Part shown: positions 1 through 11,244 of the stretch, piece by piece | How the letters are laid out: every line of letters starts with the position of its first letter | How positions within the stretch are numbered: position 1 is the first letter of the stretch | Assembly: GCA_021292165.1 (NCBI GenBank) | Contig: JAHFWL010000098.1 | Coordinates: 1 to 64,000, forward strand | Direction: 5' to 3' | Length of the DNA stretch: 64,000 nucleotides | DNA from: Shinisaurus crocodilurus | Lineage: Eukaryota; Chordata; Lepidosauria; Squamata; Shinisauridae | Position numbers and translations under genes: made by a program | Notes under the pieces: generated by a model | Database searches by the model: none | Seen by the model: only the letters and a program-made list of their open reading frames with translations | What the model was told of the DNA's origin: nothing

Positions 1-640
1 CGTGTACAAACGCCCATAAATCTACACACAGAAGTTCAGACCTGTCTCTCCCACTCCACGCAGCATTCCAACGTATCGGATGTCAGCCAACTCAGCCTCC
101 TCCTTGCAGATCCCAGTAATAAGGAAATAACTCTGTAGACTCCACAGGTTATTGTTCTACCTGTTTATTACTATAGCAAGTATATCCTACAGAGTATACA
201 TCTCCTAATTACAGTCCATGTGCAGAGAACAATGCATAGCAAGCATTAATCCAGTGGAGCAAGTTGGTTATCACTCCACCTCAGCTTAAGACGTTACATG
301 ATTGCATTAAGCCAGCAAGCACTAGTCAGAAGCACAGAGAGAAGAAGAAGCAAGCAATTCCATCTCTCCAAAATGGCCACAGAACAGAAAGCTAACAAAT
401 CAGTACGTCACCAGAAAGTACAAACCATGTGACCAGCTCGTATTTCTTTCACACCTACTTTTCCCATGAGAAACAGGCAGGAAGTAGAAGACTAAACATG
501 ACTTGTTTACCAGCCATTCTGTACCTTACAAATGTCAACAATGTGCCACAGCTGGTGTTTGTGCTACATGTCACAACAGGCACTGGCATGTACCATCAGA
601 GCTACCACAGCATTCTTGGTGGGGGTCCCACAGTTGTGAT
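1..640 (-). mobile_element. Possible LTR-like sequence (about 81-540), uncertain
   Basis: No gene is seen. Read on the minus strand, the stretch from about 540 back to 81 starts TGTTGACA, has an AATAAA signal (plus-strand TTTATT near 165-170) in its last third, and ends in TGACA, a layout that fits a retrotransposon LTR. I found no matching target duplication at 76-80 and 541-545 and no primer-binding site, so this is a weak inference. It could equally be unique sequence. Two short open frames here (429-650 and 503-769) have no recognisable domain. Confidence 0.25.
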
Positions 641-1030
641 TCCACTTTAATGCTATTATTTATTTATTTTTATTTTTTACATTTCTATACTGCCCAACAG
701 CCAAGCTCTCTGGGTGGTACACAACAGTTAAAACCACAAAATACAACAACATGTCAAAACATGGTATGAAACTTTTAAAAGTTTAAAACCATCATATAAA
801 ACAAAAGTAAAAACCAACAGCAGTGCAAAGATCTAAAAATACAATAATAGATTTAAAACAATAAAATTTGAAAAACTAAAATGCCTGGGAGAATTAAAAA
901 ATGGTCTTCAATTGGCATCAAAAAGACCACAACATAGGCGCCAGGTGAGCCTCTCTGGGGAGGGCGTTCCACAGCTGGGGTGCCACCACTGAAAAGGCCT
1001 TCTCAATTCATTTCATGGGGGCACAAGGCT
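641..1030 (-). mobile_element. L2-clade LINE 3' end fragment
   Basis: On the minus strand this holds the end of an L2-type reverse transcriptase frame (the sense of GAGAAGGCC near 990-1000, followed by the usual short C-terminal tail about lost or gained 'casting' residues is degraded), then an A/T-rich 3'UTR with the conserved block for 'CCCAGAGAGCTT..GGCTGTTGGGC' near 690-715, and a TAAATAAATAA tail at 655-668. The same architecture recurs at 15.6, 19.5, 31.6, 42.0, 46.6 and 58.0 kb. It is an old, 5'-truncated, inactive copy. Confidence 0.65.
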
Positions 1031-1335
1031 TAGCTCTGTAACTGGTGAATCCTGTATTCAAAGACTAGTATGTGTGACACGATACAGCCTCACTACCACT
1101 GTCTCATAAACTTCAGTATATCCACCTATCTATAAAAGCTGAATGGCCTTTAGATAGTGTGTGAGGCATCTCCAGTCTCACTCTGCCCTTCCCACCTGCC
1201 CCTCCTTTGCCCCTCTCCCCCCATTCTGCTGCTAAAATGGGGGTGCACAAGGCTGCATGTGCCCATGGGGAGCTGCTAACACTACAGTAACATTGACACA
1301 TGTTGCTGAACCCTTCTAGCAGCCTGAGTTGCTAG

Positions 1336-1498
1336 GCCTGTGGCTTACGCTGAGCTTGTCTGAGCGTGGAAAGCTAAGCAGGGTCAGGCCTGGTTATTAC
1401 TCGGATGGGAGACCCCTCCTCTAGTCTCCTGCACTGAGCAGGGGGTTGGACTCGATAGCCTTGTAGGCTCCTTCCAACTCTATTATGAAATCTATGAG
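1336..1498 (+). mobile_element. 5S rRNA-derived SINE with CR1-like 3' tail, copy 1
   Basis: Positions 1336-1413 resemble 5S rRNA: the blocks AAGCTAAGCAGGGTC (1371-1385) and CGGATGGGAGACC are the internal promoter region of 5S genes, bound by TFIIIA. The first third of the 5S sequence is shortened. After a short linker comes a CR1 3' end (GGGGGTTGGACTCGATAGCC, then CCAACTCTAT) ending in an ATCTATGA-like tail. 5S-headed SINEs (the SINE3 class) are known; transcription by RNA polymerase III and mobilisation by CR1 are inferences from the two halves. A second copy lies on the minus strand at 43641-43809 with the same linker. Confidence 0.8.
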
Positions 1499-3583
1499 TT
1501 AGATCTTGATACTGGCACTGTGTGACCAACTCCAATTTGATCGATCACATGCTCAGTATTTTCGAACTTTCTCAGCAAGCATTTCGGAAAAATGAGTCTG
1601 TTTTCCAGTATTCTTCTCCCAACTCATAATGTTGACACAAGCACACTGATCATATCGCCCCCTGGGAATTGCAGTTCCCAGCACTAAGAGTGGTGGACAG
1701 CAGTGGAAATTCAACCATGTACCTTCCCAAAACACACAGCACACCAGGAAAATAGATATTTTCAGGCCTGGATGGAGAACAGAAGCCACATTAAGCATTT
1801 GAAAGAAACAGTCAAGAGAATTGGCCCAAACAGAGCAAATACTCATCAAATAAAAGGCTGCTTGGTTGGGTGGTCTGGTCACTTAGCTCACAGCAACCAA
1901 CAAGAGTTTCAGTAAGAGTTAGTGCCAAACGTTAAATAACTTTTGTGCATGTGCTTACAAAGCAACTTGGTCAAACTGGATACTGATCATTTGATTTATA
2001 ATTAATCCAAGCATTACACGCTGGACAAGACACAAAGGTGCTCTGCTGGTCTTCTAGTTATTGGCAAGCTTAATGTTTTTTGCTGTTGTTTTTTTTACAT
2101 TCACCCTGATCTGACTACAAGGGTTCTCCTTTGGTCTGGAAGTTCTTACAATATCAGCACATAGCCCCTTGATTGGGCCTCTGCCAGAAATGTCCTGTTG
2201 ACAAGATGTTTTATGTAGTTTGCATTGATTAATCACTTTGTAAACAACAACCCATAAAACCTTCTTGTTAATCTTTGTTCATCTGATCAATCCAAAATTA
2301 AAACAAAAAATAAGATATTAAACATAAACTTGCATCTACTCTGAAATTGAGTCTACCTGCAACAGCACATCAAGCTACCTGTTTATCCCAAGGGACTGTC
2401 TATCTATTCAGCCTAGGTAGGCAGGTGGACAAGCAGGCTAGATTTTATGGTGCACAGACACCTAGGCCACATTGCACAATGCACTAGCTGAGGAATAATT
2501 TGGAAGTGCTGTTTAAAATGGCTATGATCAACTTGAGAATACAAATCCCACCATGTATTTTGAAATGCTGATTTACTTCACAAGCCTGCGCCTTTTGCTT
2601 CAAACTTTTATCACTACATAAAAGCTGATCTCAATGGTTTGAACACTGCTGTTCTGCCTTTCTCTACACAGGTTTCTGTATACACTGTCTAACATTGCAC
2701 AGCTTGGGATAGTAGCCAAAGCACTCTTGTGAGAGGGGAGTAGTTAATGCAGAAAAGATATATTTTTTTCTATACTTGGGAGAGATGAAAGATTCCAGGG
2801 CTGGATTTTAGAGGCTTCAACAACAGCATAATCCTCTTGACTATTTATATGGACATAACTACTTGGACATGAGAAACTTGGTGGGGCTTTCTTTTTGGTA
2901 TTTTACAATCAAGCAATTATAGCATTTCTATTGGTAAGTTCTTATATCACAGGCAAATTTGGTGGCTTTTGAATGTGGCGGCCATGGCGTCATTCAAACT
3001 TTTTGATCCTAGTTGCACCAAAAGACATAACAATGTGTTGGGTTTTCATCCCATTACTGTACTACTGGGATATGTTGCTGAAGAGGAAGGACACTGTGTG
3101 TACTTCCCCCCAAAACTGATACAATTTATGCTGCTTATTTACTGGCAGGATTGAGTGGATACAAATTAAATATGGGGAAGTAGGTAACACACTTTAACAT
3201 ATAAGCAGAAATTGATAGAATACACGTCTTGTTAAATGCCATGGGTGATTGTTGCCCCCACCCATCCCACACTTACTGATTTGTTGCTATGGAGTGAAGA
3301 TGTTCGTTCTCTACCTATCCTGCCATGAATTACTGCAGTTTTGTCACTATTTTCTGGTTGTTTATTTATGGAATATTCTATTCTCACTCTAGATGAACTC
3401 ATACTGAGAATGGTGTTTGCACTGGTTTACAAATATATAGGTAATGTTTTCCATAAATCAGTTTCATGTTGTGTGTATGTGATTATTTTTAAAATAACTT
3501 CAGGAAAAAATGCTCTGACTTTTAAAACCAACCACAAAACAGTTGTTCTCTAATAAACAGCATTGCTGGGATGCGTGTGAAAA
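1499..3583. other. No gene; apparently unique spacer
   Basis: I see no coding region or full repeat. Near 1665-1700 there is a short fragment of a hAT-type miniature element (GGGAATTGCAGTTCCCAGCA). The open frames here (for example 1553-1882 minus and 2969-3154 plus) are short, overlap on both strands, and carry no domain. Confidence 0.5.
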
Positions 3584-3585
3584 TG

Positions 3586-3626
<41 letters not shown>

Positions 3627-3632
3627 CGCGTG
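3584..3632. repeat. (GT)n grading into (GC)n microsatellite
   Basis: About 15 GT units are followed by alternating CG/TG units. Alternating purine-pyrimidine DNA of this kind can adopt Z-form; no function is implied. Confidence 0.95.
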
Positions 3633-5912
3633 CTAAAACAAGTTCCTGCTGTGCATAATTGGAATTACCCATACAGGTTCTTGAGCTGCATGAGGGAAAG
3701 TTCACCAAAATATGCACGCTTTTGAGACTTGCCAGAGAGAAATTAGGCAGCCTCTATTTTAGCGAAGCTCCAACAGATTAAAGGATGCTGTAAATATGGG
3801 CTTAATACAGAATTGTCACACACAACACGGCATGTTCAGGGAATACATGGAGGATAGGGTGAGATCACACCTGCAGTCTCGGACCAATGCATGCTCAGAA
3901 AAGCTCATTCATAGATCCTACACATGTACATCTGTAGGCTTCTTCACATGATCAGGGACCCTGCTTTTTGCAGTGTCCCAGATAAAACCCATTCCAACCT
4001 CCCCTGCCTGAGTTAGTAGGACTACAGTTTTCACTAGTCAATGTGGCCAAAAGGAGACTAGAGTAACTTATTACAACACTAATGAAGGGAACACATGTAT
4101 TCTCCTTCCAAGCTTTTTAAGACTTGAAGCTTATAAATATGGAATTACACATTACATACAAATTGCCATAGTATGCTCTGTGGAACTCCCTCATTAATTC
4201 AACCCACTTGGACCCAATCTGCACTATCCACGGCTACTCAGATCATATTCAAAATGCAAAATGTAACATTTGCTGTGTTAGAGCCGAACTGAAATGGCCC
4301 TCTCTGTTTCACTACCCTATCCAGAAACTGCAAAACAGGAGGACTATTTTGGCTGGTTTTCAGGGAGTGAGACAGGTGAAACATTTCACAGGGGATGACG
4401 ATGCCACGCCACTAATCTTGTCTTCCCCTCCTTGAAAGTTGTGTAGTCTGTCCCCAATAAACGCGCACACTCTCACATGTGCACAAAGAGAGAGAAGGCT
4501 GCTGTCTGTGTAGCACTGTTGCTGCCACCTTCTGTGGGCGAGGAGAAGGTTGATGGCAGAGCGCTCTCTCTCCCACGGGCCAGCACAGGTGTGAGAGTGT
4601 GCATTTGTAATGGAGGACAGACTACTTTAAAGGCAAAAGAGACAAGGTTAAGTGGTGCCCCCCCCCCACACACACACATAAGTTTCATGCATTCCTCCCA
4701 CCCCACCTCAAAAAACATTCCCCTCATTTCAGTGGCTGTCTCAGGGTCAAAATGGTTTGATCAAACACTTTCAGCCCAGGGCAGGCACAACTTGCATTCG
4801 AAGCCATTTAAAAGGCCACCCTATTTTTGGCTCATGAGTAAAGTTACTGTGTATGTGCTGACATTCTTCTAAGGACAAAACATTGATAAGGGGTTTGTTG
4901 CCTTAACTTGTCACTACAAAGGTGGGCTTTCCCCATCCCTGTTTGTTCAAGCAGCCCAATCTGTCTTCCTATGAATATTACCCTCTTCTTGTTACTTATT
5001 TCTGTAACAACATTAATTCTGAAAACATGACTTAATGATAATATAGAAGGATTAACAACCGAGTAATCCAACATAATTCTATTATGGTAGAATTGCTATG
5101 TGCTTTCACTGAAGTGACTGGCATGTCAAAAAATAATTCTAAATCAATCAGGGAATATATGAGAGAGTTTCAAGACAGCGCAAAATGCACTTCAAGGGCA
5201 GTATCCAACGGTGTCATTCTGCAAACTCAGATAGCCCTAGCGGAGATCCACCAAATCTTCCCATTGCACAACGGGATGCACAAGTGTAATGCACAACCAC
5301 TTGCGCAACCACGCTTGTGCAAACATAACTTTAGTTGGATTCTCCTCTTGCGCATAGTTCAGAACCCAGTTTCCACTAGCACAACATCATTTGTGCTAAC
5401 GGAATGACACGGTTGGACACTGCCCTATGCTACAAAAGTGATGAAAGTAAGTCAAACAATGAAAGCTAAAGGTCAAACAACACATGTATATGAATGCACA
5501 TATTAATACTGCATCTGTTGCTTCTTCTAGGGGAAAAGCAGCTTTGGGAGTGGATATACGGAATGGAGAAGCACAGGGAGTACCATTGCAGGCATGCACC
5601 TGGACCCCCTGCCCCCTAGGAGGGAAGACTGGCACAGACTTCAGGAAAGTTACAACGTGACTCTTACTCATGATACCCTGTAGAGAGAAACTTGCATGCA
5701 GATTTGGTTGCAGAGAGGAGGGCTTTCAGTCATAGTTAAGCCATAGTGTGGGTTAGCTTTGCAGTATCTCTACAGACACCATCCACGTGATGATACAAGA
5801 GTGCCTGAACAAAGTGTGTCAGCCCTTTAGCGACCCTGTGATGTCCTCGCATCACTGACCCTGCTGAAAGAAGAAGGCCTGGGCATCAAACCCTGCCTCT
5901 GCTACCTGGTCA
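3633..5912. other. No gene; spacer
   Basis: No domain-bearing open frame. A frame of 131 codons at 4477-4872 is opposed by an 84-codon frame on the other strand and reads through a C9/CACA simple repeat (4661-4678), so I do not accept it as a gene. Confidence 0.5.
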
Positions 5913-6140
5913 CAGGGGAGGCTGGTGACTCCAGTTTCGGTGGGGCTCCTCACCCATTGCGGGGTTTGCAGCTTTTATTTGGAGCTTTATCAGAGCTGTC
6001 CATGGTGCTGAGCTCCATCCCTAAAAATAGGTTCGCCACCATGGAGCACCATGGATAGCTCCAATAAAGTTCCAAATAAAAGCTGCAAAACCTGGAATGG
6101 ATAAGGAGACCACCAAAATAGGAGTCACCAGCCTCCCCTG
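5913..6140. mobile_element. Foldback miniature transposon, copy 1 (20-bp perfect terminal inverted repeats)
   Basis: The first 20 bases (5913-5932, CAGGGGAGGCTGGTGACTCC) are exactly reverse-complemented at 6121-6140. Further inverted blocks lie inside (AGCTTTTATTTGGAGCTTTAT near 5971 against its complement near 6060-6081; CCATGGTGCT near 6000-6009 against 6044-6053). Flanks CCTGGTCA and CCTATGAA match at only four of eight bases, so the target duplication is not secure. CAGGGG ends and this form suit a hAT-type MITE. A related copy is at 39951-40131. Confidence 0.75.
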
Positions 6141-6734
6141 CCTATGAAAGGGCAGTCTGGCCCGGCTGAAAAATTCCCCAGCCTTTCCCTTTCAGTCGCA
6201 ACCCGCCAATTACACCACACAGTACCAGAGCAGTGTGCGACTTTTCCAAGGTTCGATAAGGCAGAGCCATTTGTTTAAGGCAGGTGTCACTGGTGCCAAG
6301 CAGAGGTAGACCAATTTAAATTGAAGCTATTTATTTAAATCACTAAGAAAAGAAAAAAACTGATTTAAACCATCAATCAACTTTCCAATTTTCTAATTCA
6401 TGTATTTCCTGAACAAGCATGCATAGGAGCTGGCTTCTATAACAATTAGAAGCAAAACATGTTGGTTTGCAACTAAATAGGGCTTTTATACTACCTGGGA
6501 GAATAATGCAAAGCTTCTGCCCATACAGTGCACAGGTCTTTTGTGCTACAGAACTGATATGGGCTTAGGGACAAGGGAACAACTGTGAAATTAAAGACTT
6601 CTCTCTGGCTCTCACGGTACACATGCCAGGACACTGAACAAGGTAACTTCGCTTACAGCAGAGTCCTACACATGTTTTCTCACAAATAAATCCTATTTAC
6701 GTCAACTGGTTCTCTTTTTTCTTTAGTATTGCAA

Positions 6735-6822
6735 CCTAAGGCTGCAATTCTATGCACACTTACTTGGTAGCAAGTCCCAATGAACTCAGTGGGACTTACA
6801 GGGCAATCCTAACCCCGAGATC
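6735..6822 (+). repeat. Short palindromic interspersed repeat ('GCTGCAATTCTATGC' family)
   Basis: Holds the blocks GCTGCAATTCTATGCACAC, CTTACTTGGTAGCAAGTCCC and GAACTCAGTGGGACTTAC. AAGTCCCAATGAACTCAGTGGGACTT is itself an inverted repeat. A second copy is at 46325-46420 and a fragment at about 44930-44975. Probably a miniature DNA element; the superfamily is not determined. Confidence 0.6.
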
Positions 6823-7191
6823 CACTAACTGGCGGGGGTTACAGTGGGGTGGAGGCACCTTGCTGCAGGTGGTGGGGAGGACAGTTACCTGAGACTCCAG
6901 TTACGCCTGCAGAAAGCTCTGCGGGCAGAGCTTCCACTGGCAGTAGACCCTGAAATGCTGTGTTCCAGGCAGGGTGGAGGTGGCCCCTTTGTCCCCTGGG
7001 AGGCCCTAGGATTGGGCCCAAAGAAACACCCAAACACCAGAAAGAAGAAACTCCCCCCCCCCAAAAAAATTGCCTGCCTTCGCCAGCATGAGACGGCAGG
7101 GCTTTGGAACTGATGGCTCATCCACCACTTCACTCCCCCACACCCACACCCAGTTAGGATTTCCTTACCCCTACGAAGGAAACATGTATAG

Positions 7192-7270
7192 CAGGGGTGG
7201 GCCAGCAGAGTGAGGGCTGATGGGAGTTGTAGGCCAAAATATGTGGAGGGCCACAAGTTGCCCACCCTTG
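7192..7270 (+). mobile_element. hAT-type MITE with 8-bp target duplication
   Basis: Starts CAGGGGTGGG and ends CCCACCCTTG, imperfect inverted ends. Flanks are ATGTATAG (7184-7191) and GTGTATAG (7271-7278), a 7/8 match. The core GGGAGTTGTAG and TGGAGGGCCACA link it to copies at 22.26, 23.74, 26.81, 43.48 and 45.05 kb. It is an internally deleted, non-coding copy. Confidence 0.75.
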
Positions 7271-7730
7271 GTGTATAGGCTTAGACTGTAAGTGCACAGA
7301 ACTTCCCAGAAGCAAGAATACAGGTAGCTACCCGGCAGAATACTGTTTCTCTGCGAGATGGAAAATAAAAGGTCAGGCTACTTGATTGGCAGTCTAAATA
7401 TTCACAGTTACCATGATAACAAATGTAATACACACAATCTATTTATCATATTTACAATGCAAGACCTCAAAAGTCACTATTTTGCCCCTGGTTTGTTCTT
7501 TTATGTTAGAAAGCCGGCTTAAGTGTTTGGAATAGGATCATGAATTCAGGTTTAAGGCATTATGAGACTGGACTTCAACATGTTACATTCAGATTTCATT
7601 GTAAATGAGAACATCTTAAAGGGATGCTTTATATAACTGATTTTTAAAAAAAAGAAAAATGATTTAAATTTTGAAAGTGATCTTTAAATATATATTTTTA
7701 AATGATTAATTTTTATCCAGCCTTTTCCTA

Positions 7731-7799
7731 AATTTGAAAATCTGGCATATGACACCACACTTGTTTCAAGTGTGGTGTCATATGCCAGAACCTCAAATT
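7731..7799. repeat. Snap-back hairpin: 23-bp perfect arms inside 33-bp arms, 3-nt loop
   Basis: Arm 7741-7763 is the exact reverse complement of 7767-7789, with loop TTT. The arms extend outward to 7731 and 7799 with only one 3-base mismatch block. No transposon-like ends or target duplication were seen. The exact match means the second arm formed recently from the first, for example by a template-switch event. A tight 3-nt loop is unusual for a microRNA precursor, so I do not call it one. Confidence 0.9.
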
Positions 7800-8324
7800 C
7801 TAACATGATGCATTTGATAGGACTCTTTCTTCTGTATACAAGGCCAGCAAGGCAGCATGGCACCATGTAATGGAAGAGTCATACACTCCACTGCAGGATC
7901 AAGGCCTCTCAAGGAGAGAGGATAAGGATCTGAATCACCACAGGGGTTGTGCCTTTTTCAGAATGATGGTTAGGCAGATGCACCCGACCATGGGGCACAT
8001 AATGAAACCATAGGCTGGATAGGCAAGCTGAACTCATTTCCAAAAGGTAGTCCAGAGACAGATGCAGAGAAAGATGATGGTAGCATTACTGATGGGAAAG
8101 AGGAATCAGGTAAATGCTTGCGGGGTCATAGAGCAATGCTGAGATAGGCAGGGGCAAAGTGAGGAAGGGAGTCTGTGAACTGCATGCAGACAACCAACTA
8201 ACAACAGGTTTATATATGTAACAGAAAGGTCAGTGACCAATCACAGTGGAGAGGGGTGGGACTGGGATAGGCAAGTGACCAGTCAAGCTACTTGGGGCCA
8301 AGGAGGCCTATAGCTTACCAACAC

Positions 8325-9045
8325 TATGGACTATCTCCCTTCTCTCCTATAACATCCTGAACCTCTTAACTGGTTGAATGCAGTATGTGGGGATCAGAGC
8401 TCCAGCCCAGCTGTTGTTCTTTGGCTCTGACCCAAGGAAGTATGCACAGAATGGTGTCCTCTCATGACGGAGTCATCAGAGCTAGCCACCATGCTCCAGA
8501 ACTCAAGGGATGGGGCTTTCTTCCCTACTTCAGCTCTAGCACACTGGTGAACCAACTTGAATTCAAAACAGAGGGTGACAGACATTGGGCTTTTCTGCAT
8601 GAGGCATTTATTGTACACTTGTCATTCCCTACTAATGGGTTCTTTAGATGACATCATGACCCTCCAGTTTTACTTCTCTGTCTAACCAGCACTTTCAATT
8701 AGTTTATTTTTAGAGCAGGGAAAATGCAGCATTTAATTGTGAAAGCGCAAGAAAATGCAATTTCCTCTTGTGTAAGGAAAGAGGACAAAGTGTGCTATTC
8801 CACTATACCACAGTGCCACCTAGAGATTATGTAGTGGAAAAGCAGGAAAGGAAACACCATGTAGTGCTTGGATCTCAATTCTGCGATGAAACCAAAAGTA
8901 GATAGGCCAATTAACAGCAGATTAACAGCCTTGTGTAGAAAAGCTCATTGTTGTGGGTTGGAAATTAAAAATAATGATGCCTGAGAAAGTGTAAGAGGAT
9001 TCCACTGTGGGCTATCTCCCTTCTCCCCTATAACATTTTGAACTC
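8325..9045. repeat. Two 36-base direct repeats bracketing about 650 bases
   Basis: The block CTATCTCCCTTCTC...CTATAACAT...TGAAC occurs at about 8330-8362 and again at about 9011-9043 with a few mismatches. Between them lies a repeat shared with 49.8-50.3 kb. This could be the remains of an insertion with long flanking repeats, or a local duplication. Confidence 0.5.
8576..8870 (+). repeat. Interspersed repeat shared with 49795-50300, copy 1
   Basis: The left block GAGGCATTTATTGTACAC (8600-8617) and right block TTCCACTATACCACAGTGCC (near 8799-8818) recur in the same order at 49.8-50.3 kb. No coding potential. Class unknown; a non-autonomous DNA element is my best guess. Confidence 0.5.
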
Positions 9046-10949
9046 CATAGCCCCCTAACATTTTGATCCCCCTAGACCAATTTTCCTTGGTCTAATCTAT
9101 TTAGTCTAAAAAAAAAAATCATTGCATCTTTTCCTAACAACAGCTACCCCCCTCTGTTGTTTTCTTGTCTTGAAATTCCAACCTAGTATAGGAATGGAGC
9201 TTAATGTCCTCCTTTCCTCCCAGATATTCTCTTCTCTTCAGAAGGCAGCCAGTTTTCTTTGCAAGTCAGAGTTGATTGAACATTGGCAGTGTCTACTGAA
9301 TAAGCTCGCAGTGCTATTGATCTACCTGTTCTGCCAATCGGTGAACATTAGTGTCACACAGTTTAAGAAAAAGGAATACAAAAAGAAGGAGCTGAAGTAA
9401 TGAAACAGCATACCGTTTTGTATCAAAATTCCGTAATGAAGACACTAATCAGGAAGCAAATCAGATTTTTCACACAGTACACTAGCCAACTAATTGGGGT
9501 AAGGAAGGGAGGGAGGGAGAAACAACCAGAACAGATGGGACATTGCAGCCTGCCTAAAATGCAAATTTATTCAAGATCTAAACTCTAATAAGGAAAACAG
9601 CAGAGCAGAAAAGAGGAAATAAAAGCCCAGTATGCAATTCTCCAAGTCCATTCCCTGCTTTTCCTTACACAATCATTCTCAGTCAAGCGTACAGGAAAAA
9701 AGCATTAGTTCAAAGTGTTAACTATAGATATGTTTCATAAATTATCACTTCTTTCTAAAATAGCAATAGCATTCATGTTTAAAGATCTTCCAAAATAGGT
9801 AGAGCTATAACCGTGGCCATCAGGCATGAACACACCGACTTCTGCTGAGACAGAATAAGAGAACAGTGACAAAAGGTGAGGTCAAATACACAGCAGCAGA
9901 GACCCCTTCACATGACAGATGCTAGCATTCTTGATTTTGCATGACTACAGTGTACAAGTAACATAGGCAGTATCCCTGGGAAGAAGCAAGAATACGCACA
10001 GAAAACACAGAGCCATGCCAACTGCGCAGCCGAAACAAAACAGTCCTGCTGAATTGCATTAACCTTCTGATGCAGAAGTGTACCCATCAGCTTCTTTAAC
10101 TGACACAGGGCACCTAGAGTAGCATTTTCAGCCCACGGCTACAATAGTAAACAACTCTGGCTCCATGCTTCCTCTGATACATAAATCATTATGAATGTCT
10201 TTGATTCATGGCAGCAAGGGTGGTAAATTGAGTTTGTCACAGGGGAAAAAATGGCCCATTTTGTTCACTTGATTAGCAGTAGCCGAAACTATTGGTTAAC
10301 ACGGTGGTGGGCATATGATGGTCATAGATGACAGTATTTCCTGTGCCAACATGTCCCATGTGGAACAGGAAACCACTAGACAAACTCATGCAAAGTATCT
10401 AGAACACTGTGTAACAGTCTAATTCTTTATGACACAACCATGTCCAGGGATGGACTACATAGTCTACCATGTGGCTGCCATGGGTGCTATGCCCATTCAC
10501 AAAATGGCTGCTATACTGGGTGTGGACAGTCACAAAACATTAATTTTACAGAAGGCAAAGTGCTGAAGCTAAAAGATAACTAACTTGCCCAAGAAACGGA
10601 ATACAAGGCAGAGGTGTGGTCTGAGCTCCAAAACACAACGCTGGTCCTTTAAATCCATCATTTTATGCTCCAGTACCCAAGGCAATTAATTTCCTCAAAT
10701 CACCTTAAATAAATTCCTCTAAAATTAATTTGTTCCCCCCAATTTATTTCCAAGAATTAATAGGAAGATCACCCCCAAATCAATTTCCCCTAAACATACA
10801 CACACACACTGCACAGAAAATCCCAGACAGCAAACACACACAAATCCCACAGTTTGGAAATAATGCTGCTACATGCCCATACTATAATGAGCTGCATCAA
10901 CTTGAGAGCCATTTTGCAGGTAAGAGTGGACATGTATGACTGGACAGAG
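9046..10949. other. No gene; spacer holding one copy of a 45-base block
   Basis: A G/A-rich block starting AATTGGGGTAAG and ending CAACCAGAACAGATGG lies at 9496-9539 and recurs at 11203-11244, next to a TA-flanked MITE. Open frames 9122-9400 and 9400-9588 have no domain that I recognise. Confidence 0.5.
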
Positions 10950-10951
10950 TA

Positions 10952-11200
10952 CAGTAATACCTTGGATTGCAAGTAACTTGAAATGAGAGTGTTTTGCAAA
11001 ACAAGCACATTTTTAAATATTTATTTATTTATTTATTTACTTGATATACAAGCGACGTCTTGCAATACAAGTACTGTAGTACAGCTTAAATTAAAAATCT
11101 CTGTACTAATTTTTTGGGGGGGATTTCATTTTGATATAAGAGTGTTTTGGATTACAAGCACATTTCCGGAACGAATTATGCTCTCAATCCAAGGCATGAC
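10952..11200 (+). mobile_element. TA-flanked MITE (Tc1/mariner-pogo type), copy 1
   Basis: Begins CAGTAATACCTTGGATTG and ends CAATCCAAGGCATGAC, imperfect inverted ends, flanked by TA at 10950-10951 and 11201-11202. Inside are sub-repeats (TTGCAAAACAAGCA, CGACGTCTTGCAATACAAG, GGATTACAAGCACA) and a (TTTA)n run. TA target duplication is typical of Tc1/mariner elements. It has no transposase. A closely similar copy is at 14416-14659, same orientation. Confidence 0.75.
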
Positions 11201-11202
11201 TA

Positions 11203-11244
11203 ATTGGGGTAAGGGAGGGAGGGAGAAACAACCAGAACAGATGG
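11203..11244 (+). repeat. Second copy of the 45-base G/A-rich block
   Basis: Nearly identical to 9496-9539 but with one GGGA unit fewer. It lies immediately right of the MITE at 10952-11200, while the 9.5-kb copy has no MITE beside it. Confidence 0.8.

Noticed and set aside
1371..1413. 5S rRNA gene
   Set aside because: The first part of 5S is shortened and a CR1 tail follows, so it is a SINE, not an rRNA gene.
4477..4872. 131-codon plus-strand open frame
   Set aside because: Opposed by another frame, passes through a C/CA simple repeat, and has no domain or splice context.
7731..7799. microRNA precursor
   Set aside because: A 3-nt loop and fully paired 23-bp arms do not fit normal precursors, and there is no sign of conservation to judge by.
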